Assembly (NCBI GenBank): GCA_035461245.1
Contig: DATHVP010000003.1
Span: 1-19,816 of the forward strand
Origin: SH-MAG3 sp035461245
Lineage (GTDB): Bacteria > Gemmatimonadota > Gemmatimonadetes > Longimicrobiales > RSA9
Direction of reading: 5' to 3'
DNA: 19,816 nucleotides
The position numbers and the translations under genes are program-made. Each line of letters starts with the position of its first letter. The first letter of the stretch is position 1. Positions 14,508 through 19,816 of the stretch are shown in pieces. The notes beneath the pieces are model-generated. The model had not been told where the DNA came from. It made no database searches and saw only the letters and a program-made list of their open reading frames with translations.

Positions 14508-14779
14508 CAGTCCTCCCCGAATCGGCTGTTCACAAGGTGCTCCAGCGCGTCGAGGGCATCCGGGGCGTCCTCACCGGCAGCCCGGATCACGATCTCGGAG
14601 CCGCACTCGGCGGCCAGCATCATGATGCCCATGATGCTCTTGCCGTTCACCTCCAGGTCCTGCTTCCGTACCATGATGCTGGACCGGAACCGGGTGGCAA
14701 GCTTCACGAACTCGGCAGCGGGCCGCGCGTGCAGCCCGTACCGGTTGCGTATGACGATAGCACGTTCCATCTCTTCCAT
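14507..14779 (-). CDS. ptsH: PTS phosphocarrier protein HPr
   Basis: HPr carries phosphate from enzyme I to EIIA proteins. The 90-residue protein has the active-site motif GLHARPAA with His17 and the regulatory site GKSIMGIM with Ser48, the residue targeted by HPr kinase. Both sites are intact, so this HPr can serve transport and HprK-dependent regulation, and hprK lies in the same cluster. The ATG at 14779 follows the EIID stop after 4 bases; an ATG three codons later (14770) is an alternative. The C-terminal region (SEIVIRAAGEDA) shows the usual HPr fold. Confidence 0.95.
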   Translation of the reverse strand: MEEMERAIVIRNRYGLHARPAAEFVKLATRFRSSIMVRKQDLEVNGKSIMGIMMLAAECGSEIVIRAAGEDAPDALDALEHLVNSRFGED

Positions 14780-14783
14780 GGGC

Positions 14784-15527
14784 TCAACCGAGGCGGATCA
14801 GGAAACCGGCGACGGTCAGAGCCGCCACGATGACAAGGGCCACCAGGCGGGCCGCCGGCCCCAGGGGCCAGCCCGCCGCGGCCCCGGCAAGGGGGACCAG
14901 CACCCACGCGTCGCTCATCCGCCGCTCCGTCAGGGCACCGGTCACTACGAGGGGCAGCGCAATGCCCAGCAGCAGCATGGCAGCACCGACGACCTGCCGG
15001 TGCCAGCGGAGCAGCGGCGCCTGGCGAAGCTGTTCGCCCACGTGCCGGCCGTGCTCGATGCCCACGCGCAGGCCCCACCAGCGCAGGGCCAGGTGGCCAC
15101 TGTTGTAGATCACCAGGAACAGGAGCACCGCGGCCGCCGCCGACTCGGTGACGAGTAACACCACCAGTGCCAGCAGCAGGCACGCCGGCCGCCATCCCGC
15201 CCACACAACCCGGTCGCCCAGCGCACCCAGCGAGCTGCGCAACGCATTCTTGAACCGCTCGATGAGGGCCGGGTCCACGCCATCGGCCTCGAGCCGGGCG
15301 ACCGCGCCAAGAGCCACGCCCGACAGGTACGGGTGCGCGTTGAACAGATGGGTGTGCCGCTGTACGGCCTCCTCCAGCCGTTCCCGGGAGTCTCTGTGCA
15401 CATAGCGGAGCGCGGGCAACAGGGCAAAGGCAAATCCCGAGCCCTGCAGGGTTCGGTAGTTCCATGATCCCTGGATGGCGAACGACCGCAGGAACACGTG
15501 GAGCAGCACGGACCGGGGAAACTGCAT
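14784..15527 (-). CDS. Mannose-family PTS EIID membrane subunit
   Basis: EIID pairs with EIIC to form the membrane transporter of mannose/fructose/sorbose-type PTS systems. The 247-residue protein shows the family hallmarks: IQGSWNYRTLQGSGFAFALL near the N-terminus, and FNAHPYLSGVALGAVARLE. Several membrane helices follow, in the C-terminal half (LLLALVVLLVTESAAAAVLL and three more). The ATG at 15527 overlaps the EIIC stop as TGATG, the same junction type as HPr/EI; an in-frame ATG four codons upstream is possible. The sugar cannot be deduced. The order EIIA, EIIB, EIIC, EIID, HPr, EI is complete and uninterrupted. Confidence 0.92.
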   Translation of the reverse strand: MQFPRSVLLHVFLRSFAIQGSWNYRTLQGSGFAFALLPALRYVHRDSRERLEEAVQRHTHLFNAHPYLSGVALGAVARLEADGVDPALIERFKNALRSSLGALGDRVVWAGWRPACLLLALVVLLVTESAAAAVLLFLVIYNSGHLALRWWGLRVGIEHGRHVGEQLRQAPLLRWHRQVVGAAMLLLGIALPLVVTGALTERRMSDAWVLVPLAGAAAGWPLGPAARLVALVIVAALTVAGFLIRLG

Positions 15528-16201
15528 CACCGCACCCACAGCAGCAACGAACCGAGGGCAGCGCCGGCGCCGAGCAGGGCAAGCAGTGCGCGCGACTCAC
15601 CCACGACGCGGGCGGTGCCCATGAGAACAGCCGCGGCCGCTGCCCCGATGCCGAGGGTCGCTGCCAGTTCCGGCAGCGCGGAGGCCGTGACGGCCAAACG
15701 GAGCACGGGCGCGCCGATGATGATCGCAATGGCCGTCATGAGGGCGCCCCTGAGCAGGTCCACGCTCATGGACGTCAGGTGCCAGCGCTCGATGCGGTCG
15801 TGCAGGTCATTGCGCGTCAACTCCTCCCCAGCATGGACGAGTCGCTCATTCAGGTAGCGCTCAGCGACCACCGTGATCCCGAACAGACGCTGCCAGATCA
15901 GGCCCCAGGCCAGCACGAGCAGCAGGAGTTCCGGCCCGGCATTGATCCCGGCCAGGCCCATACTGCCCACCGCGGCCACCGCCGCGGTCCCGGTCTCCGG
16001 GTAGCGGGCGGCGCCCACCGGCAGGATGCCCAGCGACAGCACCTCGATAAGGGCGCCAATGAGCGCGCCTTCCCGGGGCATGCCGACAATCGCGCCGGCC
16101 AGCGTACCGGCGACCAGCGGGCGGGACAGCATGAGCTGGCCGAAGGAAGTGGCGTCGAGGGCGACGACCGCGCCGAGAACTGACAGGATGACGAGTGTCA
16201 C
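15527..16201 (-). CDS. Mannose-family PTS EIIC membrane subunit
   Basis: EIIC forms the sugar path in the membrane with EIID. The 224-residue protein is hydrophobic throughout, with the family-like segment GALIGALIEVLSLGILPVGA and a following small-residue-rich helix (TAAVAAVGSMGLAG). It is somewhat shorter than the roughly 250-270 residues I expect for this family, mainly at the ends. The GTG at 16201 is used because it shares GTGA with the EIIB stop and the protein then begins VTLVILSVLGAVVALDATSF; the frame upstream of it overlaps EIIB. It is probably part of one coupled translation block with EIIA, EIIB and EIID. Confidence 0.9.
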   Translation of the reverse strand: MTLVILSVLGAVVALDATSFGQLMLSRPLVAGTLAGAIVGMPREGALIGALIEVLSLGILPVGAARYPETGTAAVAAVGSMGLAGINAGPELLLLVLAWGLIWQRLFGITVVAERYLNERLVHAGEELTRNDLHDRIERWHLTSMSVDLLRGALMTAIAIIIGAPVLRLAVTASALPELAATLGIGAAAAAVLMGTARVVGESRALLALLGAGAALGSLLLWVR

Positions 16202-16689
16202 TTCGATTCGCCGCCCAGCAGCTGCTCCAGGGGCACACGGCGGGAGCCCGGCAGGTCTCTGGCACTGACACGTGCGCCGCCTGATGCAAGGTCCCTCAAC
16301 GCCTGCTCCTCGTCGGGCGAGAGGAAAACGTACGGCAACACCTGCCGCCGGCCGGGAGCATGATGGAGACCGCCCACATTGATGTCCACGCCGTCGAGGA
16401 GCCCGCCCCCGCCGATGGCCGCCATGGTCGCGGCATCCCGGGTCAGCAGGATGATGCGATCGGCATGGGACCGCCACTCGTCCAGGCGCGCGCGCGCGTC
16501 CTCGACACTGGCAAATACGGCCCTCAGCGCAGGCGGCAGCCCCAGCTCATAGAGCTCCTGCTCCCAACGGGACGCGGCCAGGGCGTCATCCACGACGATG
16601 ACGCGGTCCGGCCGCGCCTCCGCTTCCCAGCCGACCACGACCTGGCCGTGGATCAGCCGTTCGTCTATGCGGAACAGGACGATGCTCAC
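16198..16689 (-). CDS. Mannose-family PTS EIIB subunit
   Basis: EIIB receives phosphate from EIIA on a histidine and hands it to the incoming sugar at the EIIC/EIID pair. The 163-residue protein opens with VSIVLFRIDERLIHGQVVVG. The DERLIHGQV block, with His14, is the signature active site of the EIIB-Man family, and VIVVDDALA follows as expected. The GTG at 16689 shares GTGA with the EIIA stop. The C-terminal part (INVGGLHHAPGRRQVLPYVF, then LSPDEEQALRDL) also fits. All residues needed for phosphotransfer appear to be present, so the system looks able to transport rather than only regulate. Confidence 0.93.
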   Translation of the reverse strand: MSIVLFRIDERLIHGQVVVGWEAEARPDRVIVVDDALAASRWEQELYELGLPPALRAVFASVEDARARLDEWRSHADRIILLTRDAATMAAIGGGGLLDGVDINVGGLHHAPGRRQVLPYVFLSPDEEQALRDLASGGARVSARDLPGSRRVPLEQLLGGESK

Positions 16690-17090
16690 GAGCCTGGTAA
16701 CTCCGCCGGCGAGCACGTGATGGCCGCCCTGCCCCTCTCCAGCAGGCGCGGCACGAGTTCGTGCAGGGGCAAGGTGCGGTTCATGGCGAAGTCCACCAGC
16801 AGCGGAAGGTTGACGGCGGAGACCACGACGACATCACTGCACTCGTGAGCCACACGGCGAGCGGCGAAGCCGCAGCTCCCGCTCTGCAGGTCAGTGAAGA
16901 TGATGGCCGGCCCGGCCCCCACCACCTCCCGCACTGCCGCCGCCAGGGACTCCGGCGACATGCCGCGATTGCTGATGGCGACGAGCGTGTCGGGCGGGCA
17001 CCCCGTTATGTGTCGCACGGCATCCACCAGGCCCTCCGCCATGCTGCCATGCCCTACCAGGACGGACCGGACGGCTTCGGCCTCACTCAT
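16686..17090 (-). CDS. Mannose-family PTS EIIA subunit
   Basis: A 134-residue EIIA of the mannose type, which takes phosphate from HPr and passes it to EIIB. The N-terminus reads VRSVLVGHGSMAEGLVDAV, where His14 in GHG is the phosphorylation site of this family. The following AIIFTDLQSGSC fits the second conserved loop, which in relatives reads TDLxGGSP; here the last proline is cysteine. The ATG at 17090 overlaps the last 8 bases of hprK. It stands directly between hprK and EIIB, as in the regulatory PTS clusters of Proteobacteria, but here the membrane subunits follow. Confidence 0.92.
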   Translation of the reverse strand: MSEAEAVRSVLVGHGSMAEGLVDAVRHITGCPPDTLVAISNRGMSPESLAAAVREVVGAGPAIIFTDLQSGSCGFAARRVAHECSDVVVVSAVNLPLLVDFAMNRTLPLHELVPRLLERGRAAITCSPAELPGS

Positions 17091-18042
17091 AGTCTTCCTC
17101 GAGGTACGCCCGGACGGGCTTCATGGAATCCATCAGCCGCTCATTGAACAGCTTCGCCGAGTGCACGCCGGAGTACTTGAGGAGATGGTTCATGGCGATG
17201 ACTTCGGAAATTACCGTGATGTTCTTGCCCGCATTCAGCGGGATCACAACCTTCGGAATCTGTACACCGAGCATCTCCATCTCCTCCGTTTCCAGCCCGG
17301 TCCGGTCATACTGCGTGCGGTCGTCCCAGTCCACCAGCTGGACAACGACCTCGATCCGCTTCTGCTGGCGGATGGACCGGATGCCGAACAGGGCACGGAT
17401 GTCCACGATCCCGATGCCGCGGATCTCCATGTGGTGCTGCTGCAGCTCGTGGCCCTGTCCGATGAGCACGTCGTTGCCGCGCCTGGTGACCTGGACCACG
17501 TCATCTGCGACGAGGCGGTGCCCTCGCTCCACCAGGTCCAGCACGCATTCGCTCTTGCCGATGCCGCTGCGGCCGATGAACAGCAGCCCGACACCATAGA
17601 CATCGGCTAGGGAGCCGTGCGCCGTCATGGAGGGAGCGAATCGCTCCTCCAGGTACGGCTGGATGCGGCGATAGAAGTCCGCCGTCTTCACCTTCGACCG
17701 GATCAGCGGGATGCAGTGAGCGACGGCGAGCTCCTCGAGGACCGGCGGGACCGAGAGGCCCTTGGTCACGAAAAGGGCCGGGATCTGCAACTGGAGAAAC
17801 GCGTCGAGAGTCTGGCGCTGCTGCTCCTCACCCAGCGAGTGCAGGTACCGGACCTCCGTCTCCCCAAGGACCTGCAGCCGGCCACGCAGGTAGCGGTCCC
17901 TGAACCCCGCCAGCACCAGTCCCGGACTGGAAATGGTGGGGGATTCCACGATGCGGTCCAGCGGACACTCCGGGGTGACCAGTTCCAGGCGCAGCGTCTC
18001 GCGCTTTGCCAGGAACACCTCCTCTACCGTGAGCCGTGTCAC
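17083..18042 (-). CDS. hprK: HPr kinase/phosphorylase
   Basis: HprK phosphorylates HPr on a serine with ATP or PPi and removes it again, coupling metabolic state to PTS activity. The 319-residue protein has the N-terminal domain to about 130. The catalytic block MTAHGSLADVYGVGLLFIG has His142, the Walker A motif is GRSGIGKS (157-164) and the acidic pair VADD lies at 178-181. The HprK signature MEIRGIGIVDIRALFG spans 205-220. The C-terminal helix (HLLKYSGVHSAKLFNERL) is also typical. The GTG at 18042 shares GTGA with the hpf stop. All catalytic residues are in place, and its substrate HPr with an intact Ser48 is encoded five genes downstream. Confidence 0.95.
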   Translation of the reverse strand: MTRLTVEEVFLAKRETLRLELVTPECPLDRIVESPTISSPGLVLAGFRDRYLRGRLQVLGETEVRYLHSLGEEQQRQTLDAFLQLQIPALFVTKGLSVPPVLEELAVAHCIPLIRSKVKTADFYRRIQPYLEERFAPSMTAHGSLADVYGVGLLFIGRSGIGKSECVLDLVERGHRLVADDVVQVTRRGNDVLIGQGHELQQHHMEIRGIGIVDIRALFGIRSIRQQKRIEVVVQLVDWDDRTQYDRTGLETEEMEMLGVQIPKVVIPLNAGKNITVISEVIAMNHLLKYSGVHSAKLFNERLMDSMKPVRAYLEEDYE

Positions 18043-18374
18043 CGCCCGACCAGGCCCCCTTGCCGGCCACGGACGGCACGCGTGCGGCTGTCGCGCCGGC
18101 GCTGGCGGCGCCGCTTGAGCTGGCGCTCGATGCGGTCCATGGCGGCATCCAGGGCGTTGCGTAGCGTAGCGCCGCTGCCCTCCGCCACGATGGGTGGTCC
18201 GCCGGCAGCGTTCAGGCGCGCCTCCGCACGCTTCGTCGTCCCCGCGATCTCGAAGGAGATTGTCGCCGACGTGATCCGCTGCTCCAGGCGCTGCAGGCGC
18301 TCCATCCGGAATGCCGCCTGCGCTCGCAGTGAGTCGGTCACCTTGGCGTTGCGTGCGTTGATCTGGATGTCCAT
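18039..18374 (-). CDS. hpf: Ribosome hibernation-promoting factor (HPF/RaiA family, short form)
   Basis: HPF binds the decoding region of the 30S subunit and silences ribosomes when growth slows. The 111-residue protein matches the short form: the N-terminal beta-alpha-beta domain begins MDIQINARNAKVTDSLRAQA, and the long-form C-terminal dimer domain is absent. The tail is strongly basic (KRRRQRRRDSRTRAVRGRQ). The ATG at 18374 has a near-perfect AAGGAGG ribosome site (18382-18388) seven bases upstream. That is the strongest such site noted in this operon and may allow translation independent of the upstream genes. Its position before hprK recalls the hpf-ptsN or hpf-hprK arrangement of rpoN clusters, although rpoN is not present here. 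Confidence 0.9.
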   Translation of the reverse strand: MDIQINARNAKVTDSLRAQAAFRMERLQRLEQRITSATISFEIAGTTKRAEARLNAAGGPPIVAEGSGATLRNALDAAMDRIERQLKRRRQRRRDSRTRAVRGRQGGLVGR

Positions 18375-18381
18375 GTGCCAG

Positions 18382-18388
18382 CCTCCTT
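18382..18388 (-). promoter_or_regulatory. Strong ribosome binding site of hpf
   Basis: AAGGAGG is seven bases before the hpf ATG. It fixes the start at 18374 and is stronger than the other sites I checked in the operon, fitting a need for high hpf expression. Confidence 0.75.
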
Positions 18389-18414
18389 CTGGTGGATATG
18401 TGCTGCTGTGTCCG

Positions 18415-19527
18415 TCAGTCCCCGCCGAGGACCCGGGTGAGGTGCGCCTCCGTCCGGGTCGCGGTACGATCCCAGGAAAACTGCCCGGCAAACTCCCGGG
18501 CCGCAGCGCCGAGCGAGTCCCGCAGTCCGGGATCCTGGAGCACGGTGCGCAATCGCTCGGCCAGCGCGTCCGTGTTCCCATGGGGCACCAGGTAGCCGGT
18601 CTCGCCGTCCCGGACGGAGTCACGCAAGCCGGGCGAGTCACTTGCCACCGTCGCCGTGCCGCACGCCGCTGCCTCCACATTGCTGATGCCCCACCCTTCC
18701 TTGGGCGACGCCAGCACATGCACCCACGATCGTCGGAACAGTTCGCGCTTTCGCTCCTCACTGACGAAGCCGGCGAACTCGACCCGGTCCGCCACGTTCA
18801 GCGCCCGGGCCAGTTCCTCCAGTTCAGGACGACGGTCGCCCTGGCCGGCGACGACCAGGCGCGAGTTCAGTCCCCCGTCCCGGAGGCGGGCGACGGCGCG
18901 TATGACCAGGTCCACGCGCTTGTATTTCTTCAGGCGGCCCAGGTACAGGATGGTCGGTTCCTCGAAACGGGGCACGGTCGGGTCCGGGCAGTAGAAATCC
19001 AGGTCCACGCCATTCTCAATGACCGTGATGGCTTCACGGTGGAAGCCACGGCCGACCAGGTCGTCGGCGGTGCTGGCGGACACCGCCTGCACGGGCACCC
19101 GCCGGAATGCAATCGGCAGCGGACGCTCCAGGAGCCAGGTCGCCGCGGCCATGGGAATACCCGCCTCCTGAAACGCCGTGCTGCCGAACAGGTGATGCAC
19201 GAGCAGCACCACGGGGACACCGGCCCAGAGCGGGGCGAAGACGGGCACCTTGTTGAGGTCCTCGATGACGACGTCGAAGTCCTGACGCGCCAGGTGGCGC
19301 CGGTAATGACCCGGTGCCACGAGGGAGAAGGTATGCCTGCTCCCCACACGATGCACGTCCATCCCGTCCAGCGTGGTCCGGTGTTCCGCACCCTCCCAGC
19401 CGGACGTCAGCAGCGTCACCTCATGCCCCCTCTCCGCCAGCCGGCCGAACACCTCGTGGAGGTGTATCTCCGCGCCGCCGCTGCGGGGATTCTGCAGATC
19501 CTGCCAGTTGATGACCAGCAGCTTCAG
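18415..19527 (-). CDS. GT4-family glycosyltransferase with a probable CTG start
   Basis: A GT-B fold retaining glycosyltransferase of about 370 residues that transfers a sugar from a nucleotide donor in the cytoplasm; the acceptor is unknown. The acceptor-side N-terminus reads KLLVINWQDLQNPRSGGAE, IHLHEVFGRLAERGHEVTLL, the usual opening of this subfamily with the SGGAE loop. The donor domain has VIENGVDLDFY, ILYLGRLKKYKRVDLVI and the EGWGISNVE block (the E-x7-E motif), followed by GLRDSVRDGETGYLVP. The first ATG or GTG in frame (GTG at 19452) would delete the essential loop. The CTG at 19527 keeps it, has GGAG seven bases upstream and shares CTGA with the nusB stop. No ATG, GTG or TTG lies in frame in the region checked upstream (to 19560). 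Confidence 0.85.
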   Translation of the reverse strand: MKLLVINWQDLQNPRSGGAEIHLHEVFGRLAERGHEVTLLTSGWEGAEHRTTLDGMDVHRVGSRHTFSLVAPGHYRRHLARQDFDVVIEDLNKVPVFAPLWAGVPVVLLVHHLFGSTAFQEAGIPMAAATWLLERPLPIAFRRVPVQAVSASTADDLVGRGFHREAITVIENGVDLDFYCPDPTVPRFEEPTILYLGRLKKYKRVDLVIRAVARLRDGGLNSRLVVAGQGDRRPELEELARALNVADRVEFAGFVSEERKRELFRRSWVHVLASPKEGWGISNVEAAACGTATVASDSPGLRDSVRDGETGYLVPHGNTDALAERLRTVLQDPGLRDSLGAAAREFAGQFSWDRTATRTEAHLTRVLGGD

Positions 19528-19816
19528 CGTTGTTCTCCGGATCCCGTGGCCTGCCCCTCGGCATGCCGGCGCATCATCGCGTCCAGCACGCCGTTCGCGA
19601 ACCGGGCGCTCTCGTTGGTACCGTATTTTTCCGCGAGCAGGACCGCTTCCTGGATGACCACCCGCGGGGGAATGGCCAGGTGAACCATCTCCGCCGTGGC
19701 CAGGCGCAGGATGCAGCGGTCAATGATGCCCAGTCGCTGCAATCGCCAGTTGTGCAGCGAAGCCTCGAGCTCATCATCAATGGGCTCCAGGTAGAGATCC
19801 ACGGTCGAGATCAGGG
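19524..19816 (-). CDS. nusB: Transcription antitermination factor NusB (5' end outside window)
   Basis: NusB binds the boxA RNA with NusE (ribosomal S10) and supports antitermination of rRNA operons. Only the C-terminal 96 residues are present. They show the NusB signature helices: LGIIDRCILRLATAEMVHL, then PPRVVIQEAVLLAEKYGTNE, and ARFANGVLDAMMR, matching the conserved ERaiLRlA...EAvelAkkyg...fvNGvLd pattern. The frame is open through the right edge, so the GTG at 19802 is an internal valine, not the start. The tail (HAEGQATGSGEQR) is not conserved. The stop overlaps the CTG start of the glycosyltransferase gene. Confidence 0.9.
   Translation of the reverse strand, partial: LISTVDLYLEPIDDELEASLHNWRLQRLGIIDRCILRLATAEMVHLAIPPRVVIQEAVLLAEKYGTNESARFANGVLDAMMRRHAEGQATGSGEQR
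19528..19538 (-). promoter_or_regulatory. Ribosome binding site supporting a CTG start
   Basis: On the minus strand GGAG (19535-19538) followed by AACAACG precedes CTG at 19527. The spacing of seven bases is optimal and supports initiation at this unusual codon. Confidence 0.55.

Noticed and set aside
17617..19683. Very long open frame on plus (688 codons)
   Set aside because: Antisense to hprK, hpf, the glycosyltransferase and nusB, all of which carry clear family motifs; no domain is seen in the plus frame.
1..19816. CRISPR arrays, rRNA genes and intact insertion sequences
   Set aside because: No regularly spaced repeats, rRNA-like sequence or paired terminal inverted repeats with a transposase were seen.

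Overview
This is a GC-rich bacterial chromosome segment in which almost every gene lies on the minus strand. The gene set (a membrane TolB/FlgO-type plus TPR protein, a mannose-family PTS with HPr kinase, a bifunctional nuclease, SelB) and the small secreted or lipoprotein genes suggest Gemmatimonadota or a related phylum. That placement is an inference from gene style, not from any marker I could compare.

Region 1 (1-4063) is accessory. A truncated membrane TolB/FlgO-like TPR protein occupies the left edge (1-960, minus). A complete tmRNA gene (ssrA) lies at 3702-4063 on minus, with a promoter, a tag ANDNLALAA and an intrinsic terminator. Its last 26 bases recur at 1229-1254, followed by a second strong terminator, and recur in degenerate form at 1081-1104. 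This is the footprint expected from integration into the 3' end of ssrA. The roughly 2.5 kb between the two perfect copies holds a frameshifted piece of an IS91-like transposase, a small secreted protein, a frameshifted HExxH lipoprotein and decayed coding sequence. It is visibly AT-richer around 1640-2700. No integrase survives.

Region 2 (4218-7785, minus) is a three-gene set: dus (tRNA-dihydrouridine synthase), larB (first enzyme of the nickel-pincer cofactor pathway) and a membrane GAF-GGDEF diguanylate cyclase. The genes overlap at their ends. The dus promoter is placed so that the mRNA may be leaderless. Back to back with it on plus (7911-8737) are a PtsN-like EIIA gene and a coiled-coil zinc-ribbon gene, with their own consensus promoter and a terminator.

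Region 3 (8865-19816, minus) is one long, tightly packed cluster. In transcription order it is nusB (cut by the window edge), a GT4 glycosyltransferase, hpf, hprK, EIIA-Man, EIIB, EIIC, EIID, HPr, EI, a bifunctional nuclease, a secreted and anchored Ig-like-domain protein, recO and selB. Most junctions are 1-8 nt overlaps, so translational coupling is likely. The core is a full PTS phosphorelay: PEP to EI to HPr to EIIA/EIIB, with the EIIC/EIID membrane pair, and an HPr kinase in the same operon that can phosphorylate HPr on serine. Together with hpf it recalls the rpoN-hpf-ptsN/hprK-rapZ-HPr clusters of Proteobacteria, but here it contains a complete membrane transporter and no rapZ.

I found no CRISPR array and no intact mobile element. 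The observations most worth a second look are the ssrA integration footprint, the complete PTS-HprK-Hpf cluster, a CTG start codon for the glycosyltransferase, and the possible leaderless dus mRNA.
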